Shown here: piece after piece, positions 1 through 8,300 of the stretch
Position numbering within the stretch: the first letter of the stretch is position 1
How the letters are laid out: the number at the start of each line of letters is the position of its first letter
Source: Pseudomonas sp. KBW05
GTDB taxonomy: Bacteria; Pseudomonadota; Gammaproteobacteria; Pseudomonadales; Pseudomonadaceae
Reading direction: 5' to 3'
DNA: 49,664 nt
Assembly (NCBI RefSeq): GCF_003852405.1
Contig: NZ_QAJM01000011.1
Span: 1-49,664, forward strand
Notes under the pieces: model-generated
The model's input: only the letters and a program-made list of their open reading frames with translations
What the model was told of the DNA's origin: nothing
Database searches by the model: none
Translations under genes and position numbers: made by a program

Positions 1-98
1 CCGCCGTAAGGGCGGAACCAATAGCCGCCGTTACCCAAATAACGGATATGTACCCCGACCGACAGACCGCCATCGCAGGCAAGCCAGCTCCCACATTT
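1..98. repeat. Edge of an intergenic repeat plus a half REP element
   Basis: The first 46 bases hold two short stem-loops: CCGCC/GGCGG around GTAA at 1-15, and CCGTTA/TAACGG at about 28-45. This resembles a repeat common between Pseudomonas genes (recognised from memory, not searched). Bases 69-95 match the right arm of the REP elements elsewhere in this window (ATCGCAGGCAAGCCAGCTCC). No gene is supported here; the left part of the element lies outside the window. Confidence 0.6.
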
Positions 99-125
99 TG
101 ATCTCCACACGGCTGAGAAACCGGC

Positions 126-1142
126 TTACTTCAGACTGGTCTCAACCTTCTGCGCCACATCCTCCGGCAACCACGCCTTCCACACCTCAGGATGTTCCTT
201 GAGAAACGCCTGAGCCACCTCCCGTGGCGCCGTGTGGTTCTCACTCATCGTCGCCAACGCCTTATTCAGCGGTTCAATGGGAAACTCAACCTTGGTGAAA
301 AACGCCGCAATCTGCGGATACTCCTGCTGAAACGGCGTCGACACACCAATACTCAACTTGGACGCCAACGACCGCGTCGGCCTGGGATTGGGGTTATCGG
401 CATCCGTCAGAGTCTTCCAAGCGTCGGCATCAAAGGGCGGCTCTTCCAACTGGATCAGCTTGTAGCGACCCATCAAGGGCGTCGGCGACCAGTAATAGAA
501 CAGCACCGGCTTGCCCCGGCGGATCGACGAAGCAATCTCGGCATCCAGCGCCGCCCCCGAGCCACTGCGGAAATTCACGTAGCTGTCACTCAGGCCATAA
601 GCCTTGAGCTTTTGTGCGTTGACCACCTCGGACGTCCAGCCGATCGGGCTGTTGAGAAAGCGCCCCTTGCCGGGCGACTCCGGGTCCTTGAACACGTCCT
701 TGTAGCGCGCCAGGTCCTGCACGCGCTTGAGATCCGGCGCCAATGGCTTGAGGCCCTTGGCCGGGTCGCCCTTGACCACGTACTCCGGCACCCACCAGCC
801 CTCGGTCGCCCCCTTGACCGTATCCCCCAGGCCCACCACTTTGCCTTCCGCCTCGGCCTTGATCCATACCGGGCTGCGGCCGGCCCACTCTTCGCCGATC
901 ACCTGGATGTCGTTCTTGGCCAGGGCCGTCTCCAGGGTGATGGTGGTGCCCGGCAAGGTATCGGTGGGCAAGTCATAGCCCTTCTCAACGATAACCCGCA
1001 GCACTTCGGTGATCAGGCTGCCGCTTTCCCAGTTCAGGTCGGCGAAATGAATCGGTGCCTGGGCAGCCGATACCGGCAGTGAAACCATCGACAGGCTCAG
1101 TGTCGTAAGCGACACGGCCAACAGCGCTCTCAATCCTTTCAT
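126..1142 (-). CDS. ABC transporter substrate-binding protein, glycine betaine/proline type
   Basis: A 338-residue periplasmic binding protein. Residues 1-26 form a signal peptide (basic start, hydrophobic core, cleavage near VSA-AQA). The mature part resembles OpuAC-type quaternary-amine binding proteins: HFADLNWESG at the start, the segment IGEEWAGRSPVWI, and aromatic residues such as GWW and YYWSPTP of the kind that form choline/betaine cages. It would capture a trimethylammonium or related compound and pass it to an inner-membrane ABC transporter. No permease or ATPase lies beside it in this window, so it is either an orphan binding protein or its partners lie beyond the left edge. The ATG start is followed directly by the signal peptide. 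The true ligand cannot be told from sequence. Confidence 0.85.
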   Translation of the reverse strand: MKGLRALLAVSLTTLSLSMVSLPVSAAQAPIHFADLNWESGSLITEVLRVIVEKGYDLPTDTLPGTTITLETALAKNDIQVIGEEWAGRSPVWIKAEAEGKVVGLGDTVKGATEGWWVPEYVVKGDPAKGLKPLAPDLKRVQDLARYKDVFKDPESPGKGRFLNSPIGWTSEVVNAQKLKAYGLSDSYVNFRSGSGAALDAEIASSIRRGKPVLFYYWSPTPLMGRYKLIQLEEPPFDADAWKTLTDADNPNPRPTRSLASKLSIGVSTPFQQEYPQIAAFFTKVEFPIEPLNKALATMSENHTAPREVAQAFLKEHPEVWKAWLPEDVAQKVETSLK

Positions 1143-1211
1143 GCCTGTGCACCTCGCATTTTCGCAGCAACAGCGGACGGCTTTGCTGCCAATGCGCGAA
1201 GCCTCTGAATA

Positions 1212-1227
1212 GTTAAGTCAACTCAAC
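1212..1227. promoter_or_regulatory. Quasi-palindrome upstream of the binding-protein gene
   Basis: GTTAAGTCAACTCAAC is an imperfect dyad (12 of 16 positions symmetric) about 70 bases before the start of the minus-strand binding-protein gene. It lies in the only non-coding gap there, so it could be an operator or overlap the promoter. No regulator gene is adjacent. Confidence 0.3.
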
Positions 1228-1274
1228 TGTAGTAGAGGTTCCGGGAGAGACGAATTACACGTGGCGTTTACAAC

Positions 1275-1745
1275 TCACTCACTGGCCTTGAAGGTAACGA
1301 GTTCACCCTTGCGCCACTTGGCAGCCTTGCCAGTCACGGCCTTGAGGGTCTTGGTCAGGCCTTCTTGCAATTGTTCATTGGCGGCAAACACCAGCATTAC
1401 GCTATGGCCTTCCTTGAACACAATGCCCTGGCCTTCAGTGCTGGAAACAAAGGCGTAATCGCCCAGGCCATACACCGTCAACTTGATATCGCGAAACTTC
1501 AATTCAAACTTGCCACCTTCGCGACTGGGCAACACCGCCGCACGAAAATGGTCACCCACCTTGAGTTCCAGGCGCTGTTTGTCATCCACCACCAGCGCCG
1601 CCTCGGTATCGATCTCGGCGATGTAAATACCTTCCGGCGTCTGTTCAGTGACGTAAACAAAACGGGATTGGAACAGTTTGACCAACTTTGCGCGCAAATC
1701 ACCCAGCACGAATAACGCGTGCATATCCAGATTACTGACTGCCAA
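1275..1745 (-). CDS. Hypothetical protein, about 150 residues
   Basis: An open frame of 156 codons from a TTG at 1745, or 149 residues from the ATG at 1724; neither start has a strong ribosome site, so the start is open. The product has no signal peptide and no membrane segment. It has alternating hydrophobic and charged residues typical of small beta-rich domains (VGDHFRAAVLPSREGGKFEL, then FRDIKLTVYGLGDYAFVSS). The end is basic (KAAKWRKGELVTFKASE). I do not recognise the family. It is a single gene, transcribed towards the binding-protein gene and separated from it by about 130 bases. Confidence 0.6.
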   Translation of the reverse strand: MAVSNLDMHALFVLGDLRAKLVKLFQSRFVYVTEQTPEGIYIAEIDTEAALVVDDKQRLELKVGDHFRAAVLPSREGGKFELKFRDIKLTVYGLGDYAFVSSTEGQGIVFKEGHSVMLVFAANEQLQEGLTKTLKAVTGKAAKWRKGELVTFKASE

Positions 1746-2140
1746 GGAAACGCCCCCACATTAAAAGAAGTGCTGACCGCCAGAACGGACAGCACAAAAA
1801 TACGGCCGTTACGGCACGATCACACAACCTGTTCATTGAAAAAACTGAAGAGACTCCCGATGCTGCGCCCCAAGACGAGTACAGACGTACTCGACGGACC
1901 TTATGCAAGGTCACCAGGCATCACAGCAAATCACAGGTTCGCCGACCCGAGAATACGGGGCGACCCGCTTCAGAGAATAACCCTATTAAAAAGCGTAGCT
2001 TCCGACAGGCTACACAAAACTACACACCTGGCCTGGAACCTAATATCGGCCGGCGACGACAATACTAAAACAGCAGCACAGGTCAAAACTACCTGAAACG
2101 CAGCTGGCGTGTCACGACGATCGACCGAAAGGAGCTGACC
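1746..2140. other. Intergenic region, 395 bases, no gene supported
   Basis: This stretch is less GC-rich than its surroundings. Open frames cross it on both strands, but none has a ribosome site or a credible protein composition. A weak stem GTAGC/GCTAC lies at 1995-2013. The only clear signal is the ribosome site GAAAGGAG at 2127-2134, serving the gene at 2141. Promoters for the two divergent flanking genes should lie here. Confidence 0.5.
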
Positions 2141-2416
2141 ATGCAACCACGTCAACACAACACTGCGTCTGCCAGCACTCATTCATCATGGCATGACGAG
2201 CACCAATACTACTGCCTGCAAAGCCTCAGTGGGTACTCGAATTCGGTTCTTTACCAAGTTATACCTGCCGGCCGGAACTTCTTTCATATCCGCGAAGTGA
2301 CCAGCGGCCGGATCAAAGGCTTTCGCACCAACCATATCCAGGCCTGCCAATTCGCCCAGAAGTTGGAAGCCAGCCGGCATGCCACTCAGGACGCAATCGT
2401 TTCGTCACCTGGGTGA
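2141..2416 (+). CDS. Small hypothetical protein, 91 residues
   Basis: The start is supported by a strong ribosome site (GAAAGGAG, 6 bases before ATG). The first 20 residues are polar, rich in His, Ser and Gln and probably disordered. A compact core follows (YYCLQSLSGYSNSVLYQVIP, then GRNFFHIREVTSGRIKGFRT) that looks like a small alpha/beta unit. It has no signal peptide or membrane helix. I do not recognise a named family; the position between unrelated genes gives no functional clue. Confidence 0.65.
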   Translation: MQPRQHNTASASTHSSWHDEHQYYCLQSLSGYSNSVLYQVIPAGRNFFHIREVTSGRIKGFRTNHIQACQFAQKLEASRHATQDAIVSSPG

Positions 2417-2526
2417 CTTTACTGCGCCGCCGCCCGCCAACAACTGCCATACTGGCCCGTCCATTGAAGTTTGCCCCCAGCGGGTCAGGTTTCATCAGTG
2501 CAGTTACCTTGAAGGGAAGGCTATAC

Positions 2527-2757
2527 GTGACGGAATTTGATATTGGTGAGTTTTTCATCCATGGCGACGCCAGGGAAGTGGACGGGGAGTTTCAAGCAGT
2601 CATCGTGATGCGCGCCAAGCCGCCACTCAAGGCTGTCACCACGCACCAGGTGGAAAAGGACCGTTGGTTCAAGACCGCAGACGCCGCCGCCATCGCGGGA
2701 AAAGAAGCCGCAAAGGCGCTCAAGACCGCCGTCGATTCGGGCGCGCTGACCTCCTGA
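2527..2757 (+). CDS. Small hypothetical protein, 76 residues, GTG start
   Basis: The frame stays open from 2413, but the first 38 codons read as untranslated sequence. A GTG at 2527 has a good ribosome site just before it (AAGGGAAGG at 2512-2520), so translation most likely starts there. The 76-residue product begins VTEFDIGEFFIHG, has a central strand region (GEFQAVIVMRAKPP) and an alanine/lysine-rich C-terminal helix (AAIAGKEAAKALKTAV). It is soluble, with no motif that I recognise. It ends 11 bases before the convergent chemoreceptor gene, with no terminator hairpin in between. Confidence 0.65.
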   Translation: MTEFDIGEFFIHGDAREVDGEFQAVIVMRAKPPLKAVTTHQVEKDRWFKTADAAAIAGKEAAKALKTAVDSGALTS

Positions 2758-2768
2758 CCCCTTCGCCT

Positions 2769-4397
2769 CTACACGCCTTCCGGCTTGTACCCCAGTCGCA
2801 ACCCACCCCAGTGCCGGCCCTTGACCATGATCGGCACTGACAGGTCATGCATCAACTCGCCGGTATCGCGGGTGTAGGTCTGCAGCAATACCGCCTGTTG
2901 ATGGCTGCCACAGCGAATCCCGGTGCGGTCTTCGAACTTGCGCTTGGTGCGGTTCTGCAGCGCATCCACCTGGGCATCGCCAGTCAAGGCTTGGGCAAAC
3001 GCCTTGTTGTGCGTCGGCACATAGCCTTGCGGCGTGCAGGCAATGGCGAATACCAAGCCCTCGTGACGCGGCAACAGCGCCTCCTGAATCCCCGGCAGCA
3101 CCTGGTCGGTGTAACCGTCGAACCGCGTGTGGTACTTGCTCGGACGGGTGTTCGGGATCGGCGTGTAGCTGCGGTCGAACAAGTCGTCCAGGCTGATGCG
3201 GTTTTGCAGTAGATCGGCCTCGAACTGCTCAGCGATGCGGCTTGCGCCTTCACGGGCGAGGTCATAGATGCGCTGGTGATAGTCATCCAGCCCGACTTCG
3301 GCCAAACGCTCACTGATGGTTTCAGCCTGCCCTTCCATCTGCACGGCGGCATCGGCCAGTTGGCGGGTTTGCTGGTCGCTCACCGCCAGGTCGCTGCGCA
3401 TTTGCTCCACGGCATGGAACAGGCTGTCGAGCTGGGTGCGATTGGTATCGGTACCCTGGGCGATTTCATTGACCTGCCCTTCCACATCGGCGGCCAGGCT
3501 GGCGATATTCGCCAACTGTTCGCCGGCGTGTTCCACCTGCTCGACACCGGTGTTGAGGTCTGCCGACAGCTGGCGGATCTGCTCCACCACCTGGGCCGTA
3601 CGCTGCTGGATATCCGCGACCATCACCCCGACTTCATCGGTCGCCGTGGCGGTACGCCCGGCCAACCCGCGCACCTCATCGGCAACCACAGCAAACCCAC
3701 GCCCGTGCTCACCGGCCCGCGCTGCTTCGATCGCTGCGTTCAAGGCCAACAGGTTGGTCTGGCTGGCGATGGATTGAATAACCAGGGTCACCCGCTGGAT
3801 TTCCTCACTGCGCTGGCTCAAGGCCTCGATCAATTCACGGCTGGCATTGGCGCGCTGGCTGAGCTGGTGCATGCGTGTGATGGACTGCGCCAGCACCTCG
3901 CGCCCTTCGGTACTGCGCTGATGGGCCTGGCTGGCAGCACCCAGCGCCTGACGGCTGAGCTGGGATGTGACCTGCTCGGTGCCGATCATCACTTCGGCGC
4001 TGCTGACGATCTGCTTGGCCGCGCTCAACTGCGATTGCAGGCGAGCCGCCAGTTGCTTGACCGAGTAGGCCACGCCTGCGGCGGACAGCGCGTTATGGCT
4101 GGTGGTATGGGACAAATCACGCGTCAACTCGCCCATTGCGTCGGTGGCATCGGACTGCGCGACAACGGGTGTAGGATTTTTCAGGCGTGGCAGCCAGATC
4201 ACCAGCAAGGCCAGTGGCAGGCAGAGGTACAGCGGCAGGCCGGCAAACGCCAGGCCCAACAGAATCAGCACCAGGGCGGTGCTCTGCAAGAGCGGCGTCA
4301 GCCAGCCGGGCAGCCCGCGCGCCACCGTTTGCGGTGGCACTGCTGCACCCATCAGAGATCCGTCTCCAGCCATCGTCGTCACCCCACTGTTTGTCAT
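2769..4397 (-). CDS. Methyl-accepting chemotaxis protein with a C-terminal sensor-like domain
   Basis: About 542 residues from the ATG at 4397. Other possible starts are a GTG at 4421 and an ATG at 4373, which has GGGGTG before it. A hydrophobic N-terminal stretch of about 40 residues ([20 protein letters not shown]) forms one or two membrane passes, with no room for a periplasmic ligand domain. Then comes the coiled-coil signalling domain with the diagnostic hairpin tip ([17 protein letters not shown], then [15 protein letters not shown]). Unusually, about 160 residues follow this domain (from [14 protein letters not shown] to the end), containing [19 protein letters not shown] and a globular pattern like a PAS or Cache fold. 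The sensor is therefore probably cytoplasmic and C-terminal. The protein should signal through CheA/CheW; the stimulus is unknown. Confidence 0.9.
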   Translation of the reverse strand: MTNSGVTTMAGDGSLMGAAVPPQTVARGLPGWLTPLLQSTALVLILLGLAFAGLPLYLCLPLALLVIWLPRLKNPTPVVAQSDATDAMGELTRDLSHTTSHNALSAAGVAYSVKQLAARLQSQLSAAKQIVSSAEVMIGTEQVTSQLSRQALGAASQAHQRSTEGREVLAQSITRMHQLSQRANASRELIEALSQRSEEIQRVTLVIQSIASQTNLLALNAAIEAARAGEHGRGFAVVADEVRGLAGRTATATDEVGVMVADIQQRTAQVVEQIRQLSADLNTGVEQVEHAGEQLANIASLAADVEGQVNEIAQGTDTNRTQLDSLFHAVEQMRSDLAVSDQQTRQLADAAVQMEGQAETISERLAEVGLDDYHQRIYDLAREGASRIAEQFEADLLQNRISLDDLFDRSYTPIPNTRPSKYHTRFDGYTDQVLPGIQEALLPRHEGLVFAIACTPQGYVPTHNKAFAQALTGDAQVDALQNRTKRKFEDRTGIRCGSHQQAVLLQTYTRDTGELMHDLSVPIMVKGRHWGGLRLGYKPEGV

Positions 4398-4496
4398 TAT
4401 TGTCGCTGCATTAAACGCCACTATCTAGCCATTATCCATGGGCCTTTAGTGGGGTAGCTTGCAGCAGATCAATAGACGGGGTGTAACGGGTATTGC

Positions 4497-4522
4497 CTGG
4501 GGGCCACGTGTGCGCCCCCCAG
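4497..4522. terminator. Stem-loop between dksA-like gene and chemoreceptor gene
   Basis: CTGGGGG at 4497-4503 pairs with CCCCCAG at 4516-4522 around a 12-base loop. It lies 11 bases after the stop of the dksA-like gene on the minus strand. There is no T tract, so it is a possible transcript end or 3' stabilising hairpin rather than a classical intrinsic terminator. Confidence 0.4.
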
Positions 4523-4532
4523 CTTCAGCGCA

Positions 4533-4937
4533 TCAAGCTTGGCGCTGGTGCTTGTCGATCTGCTCGTGGCGCTCTTGCGCTTCGATGCAGTACTTGGTGG
4601 TAGGACTAATCAGCAGGCGCTTGAGGCCGATAGGCTCGCCGCTGTCATCACACCAGCCAAAGGAATCTTCCTTGATGCGCTCAAGTGCACGCTCAAGTTG
4701 CGGCAGCATGCGCTGGTCGCGGTCGATGGCATTCACCAGCCAGGTACGCTCTTCTTCGACGGAAGCGGCGTCAGCCGGGTCGGCCGGGGTGTCCAGGCTT
4801 TCAATGGCGATACGGTTCTGCTCAATGCGCTCGTGGTGTTCCACTTTCATGTCTTGCAGCAACTGCTCAAAAAAAGCGTGCTGTTCGGCATTCATGTAGT
4901 CATCCGCCGGCATGGCCAGCAACTTTTCCTTTGTCAT
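4533..4937 (-). CDS. DksA/TraR-family RNA polymerase-binding protein with an incomplete zinc site
   Basis: The frame opens further upstream, but the conserved protein begins at the ATG at 4937 (MTKEKLLAMPADDYMN), giving 134 residues. It aligns along its whole length with E. coli DksA. The coiled-coil tip that enters the polymerase secondary channel is kept (DPADAASVEEE corresponds to DPVDRAAQEEE, retaining both aspartates and the alanine). In the C-terminal globular domain only two of the four zinc cysteines remain: CDDS and CIEA replace CESC and CIDC. This is the pattern of zinc-sparing DksA paralogues such as P. aeruginosa DksA2. It should modulate transcription together with ppGpp. No convincing Zur box was seen upstream, so zinc control is not shown. 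Confidence 0.85.
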   Translation of the reverse strand: MTKEKLLAMPADDYMNAEQHAFFEQLLQDMKVEHHERIEQNRIAIESLDTPADPADAASVEEERTWLVNAIDRDQRMLPQLERALERIKEDSFGWCDDSGEPIGLKRLLISPTTKYCIEAQERHEQIDKHQRQA

Positions 4938-5311
4938 TGATTTCTCTATAAAAAATACGTGCATTAAGGCGAATAAGGGAGCGTTCCGGCCGACCTCTGC
5001 AGGTCTCGGAAGGGCGCCGTCCATTTCAAGCGCCACCCGGCACTCAATTTACGAGGGGCGGCAGTCTAAGGCCGACTTGAGGGCGCAGCAACTGAAAAGA
5101 CAGGCAATTTTTCCGAGATAACCCTTAAAAGCACCAGGACGGGCTCATTGAACGGTTATCGGAGTGCGTTTATAGCAAGAAATTCAGTGTTGTGGATCGA
5201 AATGAAAGACGAATGGTTAATTCACCGCCCAGCAATACATAGCGCCAATCAAGGATGCAAAGAGCATTAGCTAAGGCCCCTTATGCGTTATCACGACGAA
5301 AAGGACATGCT
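4938..5311. other. Divergent intergenic region, 374 bases
   Basis: This gap separates the minus-strand dksA-like gene from the plus-strand giant toxin-like gene. The part near 5130-5260 is AT-richer than its surroundings and should hold the promoter of the toxin-like gene. AAGGA at 5301-5305 is the ribosome site that decides the ATG at 5312. No RNA gene or other frame is supported. Confidence 0.5.
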
Positions 5312-8300
5312 ATGCCCCTGCCCCCATCACTTGCCGGCGAACCCCTTGCCGGCGCCGTCACCACTCAATTCGCCACGCGCCCGACGCTCGCCGCCGTTGC
5401 CCGGCAGTTGCTCGCCACAACCCTCGCCCAGACCTACCCATCGCTGGCCATCGACCTGGCCCGCACCGTGCTGCTCACGCCCACCTCCCGAGGTGGCTGG
5501 CGTCGGCAACCGCTCATGGGGTTGGTGCTCGACTGGCTGGCCAACGGCACCGCACTGGACTTCAGTGACCGTCATGGCCGCCCTTGCCGGCTCAGCGACC
5601 ACCCGCCCACGGCCCTGACACTTGCAGATGCCCAGCCACTGGACCTGCAAGCGATCCAGGCAATGTTGCATGCCCTGCCCCAGACCCTGCCCCCAGCCCT
5701 GCAAAACGCCCTCGCCGCGTATTGGAAAGAAAGCAGTGACAGCGGCATGACACGCTGGCAGTGGCTCAGCGATACCTTGAGGGACACTTTGCACATGATG
5801 GTCATTCAAGACAGCGACCTCATGGCGCAAGAGCGTGAAATGCTCGAGCAACTGATCAACTTCCCCGACCGTGACCAACGCATTGCCCGTTATGGCGATG
5901 CGGCCGCCCATGCCTATCACCCGATGGCGACGCTCACTGCCGGTAAGCAGGCAAGGCAACGGGTAGGCCCGGACTTGATCCTGGTGCCGGTGGTCGACGG
6001 CCAAGCCCACATTCTATGGTGCACCCTGGCAGGCAGTTACGAGCGTTTCTACACCCTGGAAGAGGCCCTGGACACATGGGCCCAGCGCCTGGAGCAGGAC
6101 ACGGTGATCGAGCGCGTCACCACCCAACGCTTTGAGGCAGACGGCCACGTGTTTGATGCCCAGTCGGCGATCATCTTCAATCACCAACTGCAACAGTTGC
6201 ACGACCTCAAGCTAGGCACCCAGTTCGGGCTTGAAGCTTTGCAGGCGGTGTACCGGCACATTACCGACCCCATCATGAGTTTTGACAATGCCGCGCTGTA
6301 CACCTCACCAGCGCTGGTGACCCTGCGCCGAGACCTGCCACATTGGCTTGCCCAGGCCACACCGGTGGAGCGCATGCAGTACCGGCACCACAGCCTGCAA
6401 CTGGCGAGCGCGAAAAAGCGCAGCGGCGGCTTGACCTTCCTCAGTGGTGTACCCGATATCCGCGCCTTCACCCAAGCCGCCTTGCTCAACCAACTGCTGC
6501 TGGATGAACGCCGCTTCGACAACGTCCTCCCCGGGCAGTCCCGCTCGGCGCAGTTCCAGCCTGACGACCTCCAACTGACTTTTCACGTCGCCGTCGGTTA
6601 CCCCGGTGGCGATGGCTATGTCGAAAACGTCCACATGAGCCTGACGGACCTGGCAATCAACAACCTGCAAGGCCGACCCAGTGGCCAGCTCAGTGTTGCC
6701 CATCGCAACGCCCACCCCCTGCCGGCCTGGCTCACGGCCGACTATATCCAAGGCAGTACCGGCCTGATCCAACAGGTCAACATTGGCCAGGCTTATCCTG
6801 AGATGCTCAAGGCCCATCTGCTCGGCGACAGCGAAGAAACGCGCCAGCGGGAGCAGCGTTTTGCCGAGCAAACCCGCGCGCACCTGCCCTTGCTGGCGCT
6901 GGAATCGAGCCTCAGGCAGACAAACGGCTTTACCCCCCAAGGCGCCGCGTTCGTCGCCGCGCTGATAGGCAATCATGACGGCAGGTGCGTCGTCGACGGG
7001 CACCCCATCGTCATTCGCCAACTCGCCCTGCTGCGCAAGCCTCACGCTACAGCGGATGCGGTCGCGAACATGTACCTCATCGAACCCGAAAACGGCCACG
7101 CGGGCCCGCATATCCTGTACCGCCCGCTCTATGCCCAAACCTTGCTGCAGTTCAGCAGCCGCGACCAATTGATGAGCGCCATCGCCTTGCCCGGCGAGCT
7201 GCAAACCAGTGTCCTCACCTGGCTCTCCGATGGCGCACGGCCGGTCTATGACAACGGCGGCTTTGCGCAACCCCACTACGTCAGGTTTGGTACCGGGGAT
7301 GAGTTCGAATTGCCGCACATTCCTGCGCCGGCCACTCTCGCCGAGGACGGTGTCAGCGATGAACTGCTGCAGTTCCTGGCCAACGGCCAATTGATGCAAT
7401 ACCTCTACGGTGCCAACGCAAGGGCATTGGTTGACCAGGCCGAGCATGAGTCGGTGTCCAATGCCGAAAGCCGCTGGCGCGTGTTCCTGCAGGGTGCCGA
7501 GCTACTCTTCAGCACGCTCCTGCTGCCGTTGGCGCGCGGGCCGTTGATGCTCACTGGCTGGCTGTTGAGCCTGGCGGGCAGTGCCAGCCGGGATATCCCG
7601 GCCCTGAACAGCCACGACTCCGTGACACGGGAACTGGCCTGGGTTGATCTACTGCTCAACGTCGGCATGTTGATGTTCGAGTTGGCGCCGACGCTGGCCC
7701 CCCCCAAGCGCAGCTTGCCCGACGACCTGAAATGGCAGGCCCTGCACTCGCCACTCGAGCGACGCACCGCCGAACAGTGGCCCCCCTCCCCGGCGCCGCT
7801 TGTCGAATACGGCCCGGTCATGCTGGGTGGCGGCAGCTCGGGGATGGCCGATAGCGTGTTTGACTTCAGTTTCACTAGCGCACGCCAGCGGTTGACGGCC
7901 GACCAGCAGCAGCGCCTATTGCAATTACAGGCCCCCAGGCCGCCGGTGTTGCCTGAGCCAGTGATGACCGGCGCACACCGGGGCCTGTACGCCTATCAGG
8001 GCGAATGGTATGCGCTGCTCGACATCGGCTGGTACCAGCTACACCTGGAGGACGGTGATGGGGTGATTGTCGACCTCTTGAACCCCGATCGCCACGGCCC
8101 CAACCTGCAAACGGACGGCCAAGGCAATTGGTCAATCGACCTGAACCTGCGCCTGCGCGGCGGCATGCCGCCCAAACGGATTGCCGCCGCACGCGAACGC
8201 AAGGCCCAGCGCAAGCAGCAGTTGGTCGATGAGCAGGCGCACTTTATCAGCAGCCGCCAGCAAGCGTTGCAGACCAAGACCGACATGGCACAACAGTTGA

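Noticed and set aside
1719-2096. 125-codon open frame on the plus strand in the intergenic gap
   Set aside because: No ribosome site, composition unlike a folded protein, and it overlaps the start of the minus-strand gene.
4938-5311. Zur box before the dksA-like gene
   Set aside because: No dyad resembling the GTTATA-N-TATAAC type pattern could be found by eye.
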